A stretch of DNA of 64,000 nt from Arthrobacter sp. GMC3 (GTDB lineage Bacteria > Actinomycetota > Actinomycetes > Actinomycetales > Micrococcaceae): NCBI RefSeq assembly GCF_002929305.1, contig NZ_PJIO01000004.1, positions 205,963 to 269,962 on the forward strand, read 5' to 3'. The notes beneath the pieces are model-generated. The model was given only the letters and a program-made list of their open reading frames with translations, ran no database searches and was not told where the DNA came from. Positions within the stretch are counted from its first letter, which is position 1; each line of letters starts with the position of its first letter. Below are positions 27,014-35,760 of the stretch, piece by piece. The position numbers were made by a program, and so were the translations under genes.

Positions 27014-28159
27014 GTGAATGCACCCCTGGCCCCACGCGCCCGAACCGTCGACATCGAGGACGTTGAACGCTTTGATGCGCTCGTGGCGGCGGGCGCAAAA
27101 TCCATGCACGGCTGGCATTTCCAGTCCGTGGACCTGCGGGGACGCTCGCAGGAGCTGGTCGTACTGAAGGCCTCTGGCGCCATCTTCATGGGGTGCAGCT
27201 TTGCCGAAGGGATCGAGGATCTGTTGCGTTCGCGTGGGGCGCTGATCTTCCCCACGCTGCCCCACATCCCTTTCAACGCGTATCGAGGGCACCTCTACAC
27301 GGGCGCCGAACTCTATACAGGCATTGGCGAGTTGGAGTATGAGGCGGTGCCGGACGCCCTGATCTACCAGTGGACCTTGCAAGCCGGGGCGGGCCGCGCA
27401 CTCAATGCCACACTCGCCATGGCCATGCATGATCACGCCATCTCGGATGCGCTCGATGACTTCCTTACGGCGTCCGAGGGAACGCGTGTGGTGGGAGTCA
27501 TGGGCGGACATGCCGGGGCGCGCGGCAGCGCCGACTTTGCCCAGGCCGCCCAACTGGGCCGTGCCCTGACCCGCCAGGGTTTCATGGTGGCAACAGGCGG
27601 CGGCCCGGGCGCCATGGAGGCAGCCAACTTGGGTGCCTACCTTGCCCCGTACGACGACGCCGCCCTGGACTCTGCGCAGCGCACCTTGGGTGCGGTCCCC
27701 GGTTTTCGGCCCTCGATCACGGCGTGGGCCCGCGCCGCACAGGAAGTGCTGAGACAATTTCCGGCAGGATCCGCCAGCCTCGGCATCCCCACCTGGTTCT
27801 ATGGCCATGAACCGCCCAACTTGTTCGCCACCCACACGGCCAAGTACTTTGCGAATTCCATCAGGGAAGCGGTGCTGCTGGCGCGCTCCAATGGCGGCAT
27901 CATCTTCTTGCCGGGCGCCGCCGGAACGGTGCAGGAGATTTTCCAGGACGCGTGCGAGAACTACTATGCAGCGGACGCGGCCGTTACCCCCATGATCTTG
28001 GTGGGGCGCCAGCACTGGGAAAGCGAGCTGCCGGTGCGGCCCTTGCTTGAGGCCCTGGCTGGCGGGCGCACCATGAGCGGGCACGTGCACGTGGTCGATT
28101 CCATCGAGGAGGCGTGCGCTCTGCTCGGTGATCTCCCGCGTGCTACCGCGGCGGTCTAG
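27014..28159 (+). CDS. LOG family (Rossmann-fold) protein
   Basis: 381 residues from the GTG at 27014; it follows CTATGCTGAAGAC, a -10-like element placed so close that the message is probably leaderless. The second half has the LOG/TIGR00730 core: VVGVMGGHAGARGS, ATGGGPGAMEAANLGAYLAPY and IIFLPGAAGTVQEIFQDACENYYA, a variant of the PGGxGTxxE motif. The N-terminal 150 residues are an extension not found in short LOG proteins. LOG enzymes remove ribose phosphate from cytokinin nucleotides; here a nucleotide-processing role is only inferred. The 3' end overlaps the convergent gene by 4 bp. Confidence 0.85.
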   Translation: MNAPLAPRARTVDIEDVERFDALVAAGAKSMHGWHFQSVDLRGRSQELVVLKASGAIFMGCSFAEGIEDLLRSRGALIFPTLPHIPFNAYRGHLYTGAELYTGIGELEYEAVPDALIYQWTLQAGAGRALNATLAMAMHDHAISDALDDFLTASEGTRVVGVMGGHAGARGSADFAQAAQLGRALTRQGFMVATGGGPGAMEAANLGAYLAPYDDAALDSAQRTLGAVPGFRPSITAWARAAQEVLRQFPAGSASLGIPTWFYGHEPPNLFATHTAKYFANSIREAVLLARSNGGIIFLPGAAGTVQEIFQDACENYYAADAAVTPMILVGRQHWESELPVRPLLEALAGGRTMSGHVHVVDSIEEACALLGDLPRATAAV

Positions 28160-29250
28160 ACGCCTACGACCCCGCCAAACGCGAGTCCCAGCAGGTAGGT
28201 TGCCGCGGCCGCGCCCATGCCGATGCCGAGCTGGCGGAGACCCCTCCACAGGGGTGAGGCGCCGGAGAGCAGGCCGACGACGGCGCCGGTCCCCATCAGG
28301 GTCAGGCCCACCAGTACACAGGCCAGGGCCAAGGCGCCGATCCCGCTCATGCCAAAGACGAATGGCAGGATGGGGATAATGGCGCCCGAGGCGAAGAAAC
28401 AGAAACTGGAGCTGGCTGCCCCCCACGCCGTACCCAGGGTTTCGTGCTCGTCGGCCGCCTTGAACTCATCGGGACGCAGGGAAGTGCTGGGGTCGCAGTC
28501 GCAGGTGAAAATGCCCATGCGTTCTGCCGCGCGGTGTTCGGCGGCTTCGCGGCTCATGCCACGTGCCAGGTAAACGAGCACCAGCTCGTTGTTTTCCAAA
28601 TCTAGCGACGGGGCAGCCGTCAACGTGATTTGGGTGGGTTGGGAGGCGTCGAGGAGCTCGCGCTGGGACCTGACGGAAACAAACTCGCCCGCGCCCATGG
28701 ACAGTGCACCGGCGAGGAGTCCGGCGACACCGCTGAACAGGACAACCTGGCTGCCCACACCCGTGGCGGCCATACCCATGACCAGGGAAAGGTTGCTGAC
28801 CAGGCCGTCGTTGGCGCCGAAGACCGCCGCCCGGAACGAGCCCGAGAGCCGGTTGCGGCCGCGGGTGGCCAGGCCTCGAACCACTTCCTCGTGGATGGCT
28901 TCATCGGCGGCCATGGCGTCGGTGGCATCGACGTCGGAGGCGTAGGGGGAGCGGGACTCCGAGCGCTGAGCCAGTGCCAGCACAAACACGGAGCCGAAAC
29001 GGCGGGCCAGCAACCCGAGCAGCCGGTTGCGGGCAGAGGCAGGCACTGGAGGCTCGGCGTGTTCGCCCAGAAGGTTCAGCCAATGCTGTTCGTGGCGGCC
29101 TTCAGCATGCGCCAAGGCCAGCAGAATGGCCTTTTCCTCGCCCTCGCGGCGTTTGGCCAGGTCACGGTAGACGGCTGCTTCTGCCCGTTCATCGGCAAGA
29201 TATTGGCGCCACCGCTTGATTTCGGCGGGGGTGGGAACGCGATCGGGCAT
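28156..29250 (-). CDS. Ferritin-like domain fused to VIT1/CCC1 membrane transporter
   Basis: 364 residues. An N-terminal rubrerythrin-like helical domain (about 1-135; RQYLADERAEAAVYRDLAKRREGEEKAILLALAHAEGRHEQHW) has spaced Glu/His residues fit for a di-iron site. It is joined to a VIT1/CCC1 domain starting at FRAAVFGANDGLVSNLSLVMG, with the GAGEFVSVRSQRE motif and three further C-terminal helices. VIT1 proteins move Fe2+ or Mn2+ across membranes; bacterial fusions of this type (MbfA) export iron. So iron/manganese efflux at the cell membrane is the best prediction. Confidence 0.88.
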   Translation of the reverse strand: MPDRVPTPAEIKRWRQYLADERAEAAVYRDLAKRREGEEKAILLALAHAEGRHEQHWLNLLGEHAEPPVPASARNRLLGLLARRFGSVFVLALAQRSESRSPYASDVDATDAMAADEAIHEEVVRGLATRGRNRLSGSFRAAVFGANDGLVSNLSLVMGMAATGVGSQVVLFSGVAGLLAGALSMGAGEFVSVRSQRELLDASQPTQITLTAAPSLDLENNELVLVYLARGMSREAAEHRAAERMGIFTCDCDPSTSLRPDEFKAADEHETLGTAWGAASSSFCFFASGAIIPILPFVFGMSGIGALALACVLVGLTLMGTGAVVGLLSGASPLWRGLRQLGIGMGAAAATYLLGLAFGGVVGV

Positions 29251-29436
29251 AGTAAAGAACTCCTCAAGTAAGCCATTACTGTAGCGCGAATTGGCGGTAA
29301 TTTTCGGCCGGTGATCCTTGAAAAAAAGTTTCGGCGAACCGTACTTTTACCCCCAGCCGGTGGGCGCGTAACGGGTGAGCATATGCTGGGCTCATGGCGG
29401 GTCGGCGGCAACGGAGCGGAAAGGTGGTCGGTGGCG

Positions 29437-29667
29437 ATGGTTGAGGTGCTTTTCCCCATGATGACCGGGGACCCGGAAGACCACGGCGTACTCACCCTGT
29501 GGCTGGTGCCCGACGGCGACACCGTGCACCCCTATCAGGTGCTGGCCGAGGTGGCCATCGACAAATTCGACGCAGAAATCAACGCCCCCTCGGCGGGCAC
29601 ACTCAAGTGGCGGGTCCAAGAGGGCGACGAAGTGTCTCAAGGCGCCGTAATCGCCACCATCGAGTAG
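29437..29667 (+). CDS. Stand-alone biotin/lipoyl attachment protein
   Basis: 76 residues from the ATG at 29437 (a GTG at 29431 is equally possible, with GGAAAGG upstream). The whole protein is one lipoyl/biotinyl carrier domain: MVEVLFPMMTGDPEDHGVLTLWLVPDGDTV, then LAEVAIDKFDAEINAP, then GTLKWRVQEGDEVSQGAVIATI. The lysine in AIDKF stands where lipoate is attached (usual motif ETDK), rather than the MKM of biotin carriers. It has no ligase, dehydrogenase or carboxylase neighbour, so its partner enzyme must be encoded elsewhere. Confidence 0.8.
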   Translation: MVEVLFPMMTGDPEDHGVLTLWLVPDGDTVHPYQVLAEVAIDKFDAEINAPSAGTLKWRVQEGDEVSQGAVIATIE

Positions 29668-29692
29668 CCGCGGCGCGACGAACCACGAGATA

Positions 29693-29752
29693 GGACGGCG
29701 CTTGCGGTTAAGGCTGGCGCTATACCGCCGGCTTTAACCGCAAGCGCCGTCC
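29693..29752. terminator. 19-bp perfect inverted repeat between convergent genes
   Basis: GGACGGCGCTTGCGGTTAA (29693-29711) is exactly repeated in inverse at 29734-29752, with 22 bases between. It lies between the carrier gene (+) and the small minus-strand gene, so a bidirectional terminator is likely although no T-run is present. Confidence 0.6.
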
Positions 29753-29790
29753 GAAACCTCAGCGCGCCGGATCCGGGCTGCTGGGGAGCC

Positions 29791-30075
29791 TTAGTACGAT
29801 TCGAGCTTGAAGCCCAGGCCACGGCCAGCCCGTGACCCGGTGTGCGCCACGGTGATCACGAGGGTGCCGATCTCCGGAATCCAACGCGCGGGCCGCACCG
29901 CCGAGGCCAGCGCCTCCACCAATAGCGACGGTTTGGCGCAGAAGTAGCTGTGGTGGCCTGAGGGCGTGAAAAAGGTGACAGCACCCAAATTGACGTCCAC
30001 CGCCGGAAGGACGGGGATGCCGGTGGCGGGCGGAGCTGCGGGACGGGCGCGGTTGACGGTAATAGTTGTCATCAT
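29791..30075 (-). CDS. Small protein of unknown function
   Basis: 94 residues from the ATG at 30075 with AAAGG 5 bp upstream. It opens with a basic Pro/Ala-rich stretch (TVNRARPAAPPATGIPVLP), then reads as a small mixed domain: AVDVNLGAVTFFTPSGHHSYFCAKPSLLVEALASAVRPARWIPEIGTLVITVAHTGSRAGRGLGF. One cysteine and a GHH pair are present. No signal peptide or membrane segment. I do not recognise it. Support comes from the start site, its position between two hairpins and the lack of any competing frame. Confidence 0.5.
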   Translation of the reverse strand: MMTTITVNRARPAAPPATGIPVLPAVDVNLGAVTFFTPSGHHSYFCAKPSLLVEALASAVRPARWIPEIGTLVITVAHTGSRAGRGLGFKLESY

Positions 30076-30231
30076 CAAAACCTTTGACGGGAGTGCTCTT
30101 ACCCGCGGATCCAGTCACCGCCGGTCACTTCCTCATCCGAGCCACCCTGTGAACATGGGGTTGGCGTGCGACCAGTCGGAGCTTGGCATCGCATCTCTTG
30201 AAGCTGATCACCAGATTACTCGCTTAAAGTT

Positions 30232-30277
30232 CGACACCGGTGGGTGACGTAATTTATTACGTCACCCACCGGTGTCG
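30232..30277. repeat. Hairpin element, copy A, left of the 30332 gene
   Basis: A perfect 21-bp inverted repeat (30232-30252 and 30257-30277) around the 4-base loop TTTA. Its 24-base core at 30243-30266 (GGTGACGTAA ... TTACGTCACC) recurs with four changes at 31054-31077, on the far side of the next gene. TAAAGTT precedes both copies. Confidence 0.75.
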
Positions 30278-30331
30278 CGGCGCGGCGGCGAGGACTAGGA
30301 TCTCAACATCGGTGCAACAAATGATAGGGGC

Positions 30332-31027
30332 GTGAGGGAATTGTTTGACCAGTTTAAGAAGTTCTTCGGAGACGTTGCGGCGACCGTCAACGCCCCGCTT
30401 CCGGATCTCACGGCGTTTCCAGTCCAGGCGGCAGGCCTGGACTTTCCCAATATTCCGGTAGATGTCATGGGCGCCTACATTGGCCAAAAGGTAGCCGCCG
30501 TGAAGCCGCTGACCCAGTTCGGGGCGGATGTGGGCACTGGCTTCATGGCGAGCTTTCAGCAGCGGGTCCTCGATGCCATGGCGGCGGCAGGGAACGCGCC
30601 TGAGCCGGGCAATGCCGAAGATGCCGAGGAAGCAGAACTGCGCGCTGCCATGAAGGCTAAAATGGTGGCGGCGGCCGCTGAGGCTCAGCCCAATGCTTGG
30701 ACCGTCAGCTGCGAGGGAGGCCACCAGGCTAAAGTCCGGCTGCTCCCAATGGGGGATGAAATGGCAAATTTCGATGCCTTGAAGGCTCGGGAAGCTTCCC
30801 AGAGGACACGGCAGGGGGCGCAACGGCATGAGAACAACTTCCTTGACGCCTCAGTTCGCCAGCTCGTGGGAGCCCCCTATGAAAGTTATTACTCACCCGG
30901 CAAGCTTGTTTCCCGCGGCGCCACGCACGACGCCCTAGTGGAGGGCATATTCGGGTCAAACCATGACCATGAGTCCCTGGCCGGCTTGGCGGCGTTGGCC
31001 CTCCGAGCCGTGGAGAGTGCACCTTGA
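30332..31027 (+). CDS. Hypothetical protein flanked by related hairpins
   Basis: 231 residues from a GTG at 30332 without a proper ribosome site (TGATAGGGGC directly upstream). The N-terminal half is amphipathic (MRELFDQFKKFFGDVAATVNAPLPDL, then PLTQFGADVGTGFMASFQQRVLDAMAAAGN). A charged, Ala-rich helix (NAEDAEEAELRAAMKAKMVAAAAEAQ) leads to a C-terminal domain with WTVSCEGGHQAKVRL and NNFLDASVRQLVGAPYESYYSPGKLVSRGATHDALVEGIFG. No signal peptide, membrane helix or known motif is visible. Coding is supported by codon pattern across the whole length. Function unknown. Confidence 0.65.
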   Translation: MRELFDQFKKFFGDVAATVNAPLPDLTAFPVQAAGLDFPNIPVDVMGAYIGQKVAAVKPLTQFGADVGTGFMASFQQRVLDAMAAAGNAPEPGNAEDAEEAELRAAMKAKMVAAAAEAQPNAWTVSCEGGHQAKVRLLPMGDEMANFDALKAREASQRTRQGAQRHENNFLDASVRQLVGAPYESYYSPGKLVSRGATHDALVEGIFGSNHDHESLAGLAALALRAVESAP

Positions 31028-31046
31028 GTCCCTAAAGTTAAAGCAC

Positions 31047-31084
31047 GGCGGCTGGTGACGCAATAAATTACGCCACCAGCCGCC
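31047..31084. repeat. Hairpin element, copy B, right of the 30332 gene
   Basis: GGCGGCTGGTG (31047-31057) pairs with CACCAGCCGCC (31074-31084) and encloses ACGCAATAAATTACGC. The core at 31054-31077 matches copy A at 20 of 24 positions (22 of 24 in inverse orientation). It lies 20 bp after the stop of the unknown gene and 59 bp from the convergent symporter gene. Confidence 0.65.
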
Positions 31085-31142
31085 TCAGCTGCTCCCCAAG
31101 TTCGGCCGGGCCCTCGCTCTATTGGGCCCAGTCGTACTTTGC

Positions 31143-32684
31143 TTAGGAGGTGCTGCTGGTTTTGTTCGTCACGACGGTTTCGATGTCATCGGCGTTGGAA
31201 TCGGTGGCGGCCGCTGCGAGGCGATCATCCCAGGCCTTGCGGATGTTGGCCGGGGTTGCCGGGGTCAGCAAGGAGACCGCAATGTAGACCACCAGTGAGG
31301 CGAGGAGGCCAAAGTAGATGGGCTCGTTGGCGTAGATGCCGTCGGCACTGGGGATGACACCGGTCGCGTAGAGAACCAGCAACGCGATGGTCAGGCCGCA
31401 ACCCACCACCATGGACCAGGCTGCGCCCAGACCGTTGCCGCGCTTCCACACCAGACCGCCGATGATGGCCACCAGGAGCCCGCCCACCAGGATGTCGTAG
31501 GCGATGGTCAGGGCGAAGACGACGTCGTCGACCACAATGGAAATCAGAACCACCAGCAGGCCCAGACCCAGTACGTACCAACGGTTGGCGTTGACGTCAT
31601 GCTCGGGGTTGGAGCTGTCGGAGGTGTCGATCTTCTTGCCGAACCAGCTGGCAACGAACGGGACAACATCCTTGCGGGCCACGGTTGCTGCGGCAATCAA
31701 TGAACCGGACGCAGTGGACATCATGGCGGCCACGGCGGCGGCCATGACGATGCCGCCAATGCCGATGGGCAGCAAGAGCGTGGCAACTTCGGCGTAGACA
31801 ACGTCCTTGCCGAGGTTGGCTACGTCGATGGAGGGCAGGGCCACCTTGGCGGCCAGGCCGATCAGTGCGCCTGCCACGCCGTACAGGATGCAGTAGATAC
31901 CGGCCGTGGCGCCACCCCAGCGGGCCACCTTCGGGTCGCGGGCGGTGAAGACGCGCTGCCAGATGTCCTGGCCGATCAGCAGGCCCAGGGTGTAGACCAC
32001 AAAGTAGGTGATGATGGTCTGGATGCCGATGCCGTCCCACTGGAAGAAGCTGGCGTCAACGCGCTCCTTGATGCCGTCGATGCCGCCGGCGGCGTTCCAG
32101 GCGAAGGGGAGCATGAGGAAGAAGATGCCCACGGTCTTGATGACGAACTGCACCTGGTCGGCCAGGGTAATGGACCACATGCCACCAATGGTGGAGTAGA
32201 TCAGCACAATGGCACCACCGACGGCGATGGCCAGCCAGCGGTCCCAGCCGAACAGCACCACAAAGATGGTGGCGTAGGCGCCGGTGGAGGTCGCCGAGAT
32301 CATGATCGTGTACGCCAGCATGACGATGCCGGACATCTTGGTGGTCTCACGGCCATAACGCAGGCTCAGCATTTGCGAGACGGTGTAGATCTTCAGCTTT
32401 TGGATGGTGGGGGCGAACAGCAGGCTCAGCAACAGCACGCCGACGCCGATCGCGACCACCAGCCACATGCCGGAAATGCCGAACTTGTAGCCAAGGCCCA
32501 CGCCGCCCACTGTGGAGGCGCCGCCGAGGACGACGGCGGCCATGGTGCCGGTGTAGAGGAAGGGGCCTAGGCGTCGCCCGGCTACGAGGAAATCGCTGTT
32601 GTTTTTGGTTCGAGATTTGCCCCACCAGCCGAAGGCCAGCATGGCCACCAGATAGGCGACGACGATTGCAATGTTCAGTGTCAC
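31143..32684 (-). CDS. Sodium:solute symporter family protein
   Basis: 513 residues from a GTG at 32684 with GGAG 7 bp upstream; the frame continues to 32720 without a better start. About 13 membrane segments. SSS-family features are the N-terminal LNIAIVVAYLVAMLAFGWWGKSRTKNNSDFLVAGRRLGPFLYTGTMAAVVLGGASTVGGVGLGY and the middle WSITLADQVQFVIKTVGIFFLMLPFAW. It imports an organic solute with Na+. It is divergent from the XRE-cupin regulator and shares an operator motif with the ureohydrolase operon, so the solute may be a guanidino compound or amino acid (inference). Confidence 0.92.
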   Translation of the reverse strand: MTLNIAIVVAYLVAMLAFGWWGKSRTKNNSDFLVAGRRLGPFLYTGTMAAVVLGGASTVGGVGLGYKFGISGMWLVVAIGVGVLLLSLLFAPTIQKLKIYTVSQMLSLRYGRETTKMSGIVMLAYTIMISATSTGAYATIFVVLFGWDRWLAIAVGGAIVLIYSTIGGMWSITLADQVQFVIKTVGIFFLMLPFAWNAAGGIDGIKERVDASFFQWDGIGIQTIITYFVVYTLGLLIGQDIWQRVFTARDPKVARWGGATAGIYCILYGVAGALIGLAAKVALPSIDVANLGKDVVYAEVATLLLPIGIGGIVMAAAVAAMMSTASGSLIAAATVARKDVVPFVASWFGKKIDTSDSSNPEHDVNANRWYVLGLGLLVVLISIVVDDVVFALTIAYDILVGGLLVAIIGGLVWKRGNGLGAAWSMVVGCGLTIALLVLYATGVIPSADGIYANEPIYFGLLASLVVYIAVSLLTPATPANIRKAWDDRLAAAATDSNADDIETVVTNKTSSTS

Positions 32685-32725
32685 GTGATGCTCCAGGGTG
32701 CGGTGAGGAGGTTTCCCCAAAATAA

Positions 32726-32750
32726 TTGCCTGACAGGCAACATGTGTTGT
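32726..32750. promoter_or_regulatory. Candidate XRE-cupin operator in the symporter/regulator divergent region
   Basis: TTGCCTG-A-CAGGCAA (32726-32740) is a perfect palindrome and overlaps AGGCAACATGTGTTGT (32735-32750). The latter matches AGGCAACTTCAGTTGT at 35691-35706 in 13 of 16 positions. A half-site AGGCAACAGTCA lies at 32773. The position between the two start codons (32684 and 32860) fits control of both genes. Confidence 0.6.
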
Positions 32751-32859
32751 CCATTAGGCTAAACTGTGATTGAGGCAACAGTCAAAATTAAAAGTGTGTG
32801 CGATGCCCGCATTAGAGTCACGGTGGGCGCATCAGGCCCGCAACCATAAAGGAGCGAAA

Positions 32860-33444
32860 ATGAAGGCGTTGCCCGTAGAACCCAGTGCGGCACCAGTGGC
32901 CATTGGATCGCGGATTCGGGCAGCACGCCAGTCCCAGCGACTCACTATTGAGCATGTGGCAGATGCAACCGGCCTGACCAAAGGGTTTCTTAGCCGGGTG
33001 GAACGCGATCTAACCTCACCTAGTGTGGCGTCTTTGGTGACATTGTGCCAAGTTCTCTCAATATCCATAGGGGACTTGTTTGCAGTTCCCGAGACGCACC
33101 TCACCCGAAGTGGAGAGGGCCCGCGCATCTCCTTAGGTGGCGAGGGCATCGTGGAGCGCCTGCTCACGGCCCGTTCCGAGCGCCGGTTGCAAATACTTTC
33201 CGCCACAATTGCCCCGTTTGGACGTGGCGAATCCGAGCTCTACGCCGTCGACTGCGACGTGGATGTGCTGCATATCATCAGTGGCGAGCTGACCTTGGTC
33301 ATGACGGCAGAATCCTATGACTTGAAGGCGGGGGATACCCTTTCCTTCTCCGGGCGTGAACCGCACACCTGGGAAAACCGTTCCGCCACACCCGTTGAGG
33401 CGCTCTGGGTTTTGGTCCCGGCAGCCTCCGGGCCGGCCAGCTAG
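32860..33444 (+). CDS. XRE family regulator with C-terminal cupin domain
   Basis: 194 residues from the ATG at 32860, which has GGAG 6 bp upstream. An N-terminal helix-turn-helix (IGSRIRAARQSQRLTIEHVADATGLTKGFLSRVERDLTSPSVASLVTLCQVLSISIGDLF) is followed by a cupin sensor domain (about 110-190; VLHIISGELTLVMTAESYDLKAGDTLSFSGREPHTWEN). This architecture is found in PuuR-like repressors of polyamine and amino acid catabolism. It is divergent from the symporter and lies two genes from the ureohydrolase operon, for which it is the likely regulator. Confidence 0.92.
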   Translation: MKALPVEPSAAPVAIGSRIRAARQSQRLTIEHVADATGLTKGFLSRVERDLTSPSVASLVTLCQVLSISIGDLFAVPETHLTRSGEGPRISLGGEGIVERLLTARSERRLQILSATIAPFGRGESELYAVDCDVDVLHIISGELTLVMTAESYDLKAGDTLSFSGREPHTWENRSATPVEALWVLVPAASGPAS

Positions 33445-33516
33445 CAACTCCACCGGCACCGCTCACTTGCGGGGCAGATGCCAGCCCAAGCCGACCCTAG
33501 CCGGCCCTAGCCAGCC

Positions 33517-35496
33517 TTAGCCGACGTGGACCCAGGGGCGCTGGGTCAGGTCCGGCTCGGCCTCGCGCAGCACTTCCCGGGTGACGGGGGCAATCTCGCC
33601 TTCGCCAAAGAAGAGGAACTTGAGCAGGTTGAAGATGGGGTTCCCCTCATTCCAGCGGAAGTAAATGTGCGGGATCAGGCCAGTGGCGTCGCGCACGTGC
33701 AGCAGAACTGCGGCAATGGTGTTGGGCACGTTGGAGCCGTGGACTTCCAGAATCTTGAAGCCGTGACGCATCACGCCGCGAACCTCCAGAGCTGTTTCAA
33801 AGTCGGAAGAGTCATCCACAATGACCTCCATGAACAGCACGTCGTGGGGATCTCCCATCTCGTTGACCGTCACCGCATGGTTGAGCTTGCGCCGGTACGC
33901 GGCGGCGTTGCGGGTCTTGGGGTCGTGGGAAATGATCCTGATGGCACCCTCATCCAAGGCGGCCACAAAGCTCATGGCTGCCTCATCCATGCGGATGTAC
34001 GTGGCACGCAGCTCGAAGGCCCGGCGCATGCGCGAGAGCAGGCTGACCACCACGATGCCCAGGATGAACAGTAGGGCGATCTTCAGGCCGTCGGGACGCT
34101 CGATCGAGTTCGCCACCGTGGTGTAGAGGAACACCAGGGACACGGCGCCAAAGCCAATCGTCTTGGCCCGCTCCTTTTTTCGTTTGGCGGAGAGCGTGAC
34201 GGCGATGGCCGCCGAGGTGATGAGCACCAGCACGCCGGTGGCGTACGCGCCGCCCTGAGCGTCGACGTCGGCCTTGAAGATGATGGTGATGACGACGGCG
34301 ATGGCTGTGAAGACCAGAACTAGTGGGCGCACGGCGCCGGCCCAGGCGGGGGCCATGCCAAAGCGCGGCAGGTAGCGCGGCACCAGATTCAGCAGTCCCG
34401 CCATGGCCGAGGCGCCTGCGAACCAGAGGATCGCGATGGTGCTGATGTCATAGACGGTGCCGAAACCCTCGCCCAGAAGCTGGTGGGAAAGGTATGCCAG
34501 GGCGCGGCCATTGGCGGCGCCGCCGGGTTGGAATTCCGCGGCCGGGATCAAGATGGTGGTGGCCAGCGAGGAGGTGATCAGGAACGTGCTCATGATCAGT
34601 GCCGCCGTCGTCAGGAGCTTTTGGGCCCCCTTGATGCGGCCCTCGGGGTTGGCCTCGGTGTCGCTGGGGCGCCCTTTGATTTGCGGCATGACAGCTACGC
34701 CGGTTTCAAAGCCGGATAGGCCCAGGGCCAGGCGGGGGAAGACGAGCAGTGCTACGGCCACCACCATGACGGGGCTGCCGTGCTGGGTGGTTAGGGCGGT
34801 CCACCAGTCGGCGGTCAACAGCGGGCTGCCCACCACATGCACCAGTGAAACGGCGATCACCACCAGGTTCAGGGTGAGGAAGACCCCTACCAGGACCACG
34901 GCGATGCCGATAGCTTCTTTGAACCCGCGCATGAATACCGCAGCCAGCGCGGCAATCAGGACCAGAGTGATGATGACGTTTTGGCCGTCAAGGAATTTCG
35001 GGGCAAAGGGGTTTTCCAGCACGTGGGCGGTGGCATCGGCCGCCGACAAGGTAATGGTGATCATGAAGTCGGTGGCCGCAAAACCAAGCAAGGCCAACAC
35101 GAAAAGTTTGCCCCACCACTTGGGCAGCAGCTTTTCAAGCATGGCAATGGAGCCGGCTCCGTGGGGGCTTTCCCGCGCCACACGCTTGTACACAGGAAGC
35201 GCGCCAAACAGTGTCACCAGGACCAACACGATGGTGGCCAGTGGGGCCAGAACCCCAGCGGCCAGGGCGGCAATGGCCGGCTGGTAGCCAAGGGTTGAGA
35301 AGTAGTCCAGACCCGTCAGACACATGACGCGCCACCAGGAATGGTGTTTGTCTGCCGCTGACGGTTTCCCGTGGGGGCCCTGCCGCTTGCCGGAGCTTTC
35401 GGGCAAGCCTTCCATGAGCCAGTGGCGCAGGGCGTGCGTACCCTTGGGTTTGAGGCGATCCCCGGGTTCCGATGGAGCGTGGGAGAGGGATGTCAT
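33517..35496 (-). CDS. APC family amino acid permease with large C-terminal domain
   Basis: 659 residues. A basic, polar N-terminal tail of about 45 residues leads to 12 membrane segments (first [64 protein letters not shown]), typical of the amino acid-polyamine-organocation superfamily. The last about 200 residues are soluble ([65 protein letters not shown]), probably cytoplasmic and regulatory. The substrate is unknown. It is divergent from the ureohydrolase gene, with 264 bp between. Confidence 0.88.
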   Translation of the reverse strand: MTSLSHAPSEPGDRLKPKGTHALRHWLMEGLPESSGKRQGPHGKPSAADKHHSWWRVMCLTGLDYFSTLGYQPAIAALAAGVLAPLATIVLVLVTLFGALPVYKRVARESPHGAGSIAMLEKLLPKWWGKLFVLALLGFAATDFMITITLSAADATAHVLENPFAPKFLDGQNVIITLVLIAALAAVFMRGFKEAIGIAVVLVGVFLTLNLVVIAVSLVHVVGSPLLTADWWTALTTQHGSPVMVVAVALLVFPRLALGLSGFETGVAVMPQIKGRPSDTEANPEGRIKGAQKLLTTAALIMSTFLITSSLATTILIPAAEFQPGGAANGRALAYLSHQLLGEGFGTVYDISTIAILWFAGASAMAGLLNLVPRYLPRFGMAPAWAGAVRPLVLVFTAIAVVITIIFKADVDAQGGAYATGVLVLITSAAIAVTLSAKRKKERAKTIGFGAVSLVFLYTTVANSIERPDGLKIALLFILGIVVVSLLSRMRRAFELRATYIRMDEAAMSFVAALDEGAIRIISHDPKTRNAAAYRRKLNHAVTVNEMGDPHDVLFMEVIVDDSSDFETALEVRGVMRHGFKILEVHGSNVPNTIAAVLLHVRDATGLIPHIYFRWNEGNPIFNLLKFLFFGEGEIAPVTREVLREAEPDLTQRPWVHVG

Positions 35497-35690
35497 GCAA
35501 GGGTCCTTTCTGGCAAGGATGCACGGCCATCCAGCCGCACTACCTCACAAACTGCACTGTGGCTGCTCAGTGAGACTAACACCGCCATTGCGCGGTGGCG
35601 CCGGTCTTAACGAAATCTTTACGCACGGCTGGGGCGAGCCGTGGCCGGGCGCCCACGAAATTTATCTCGGGAAAACTTTTGATTCACAAT

Positions 35691-35711
35691 AGGCAACTTC
35701 AGTTGTATGAT
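35691..35711 (+). promoter_or_regulatory. Candidate operator and -10 box of the ureohydrolase operon
   Basis: AGGCAACTTCAGTTGT (35691-35706) is the second copy of the motif at 32735-32750. It contains CAACT-TC-AGTTG, a perfect palindrome, and runs into TATGAT (35706-35711), a good -10 box. Binding here would block promoter opening. Confidence 0.6.
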
Positions 35712-35760
35712 GGTGAACAAATATGTGACGAAGGTCAACTCATGAAAAAAGAGGACATCC

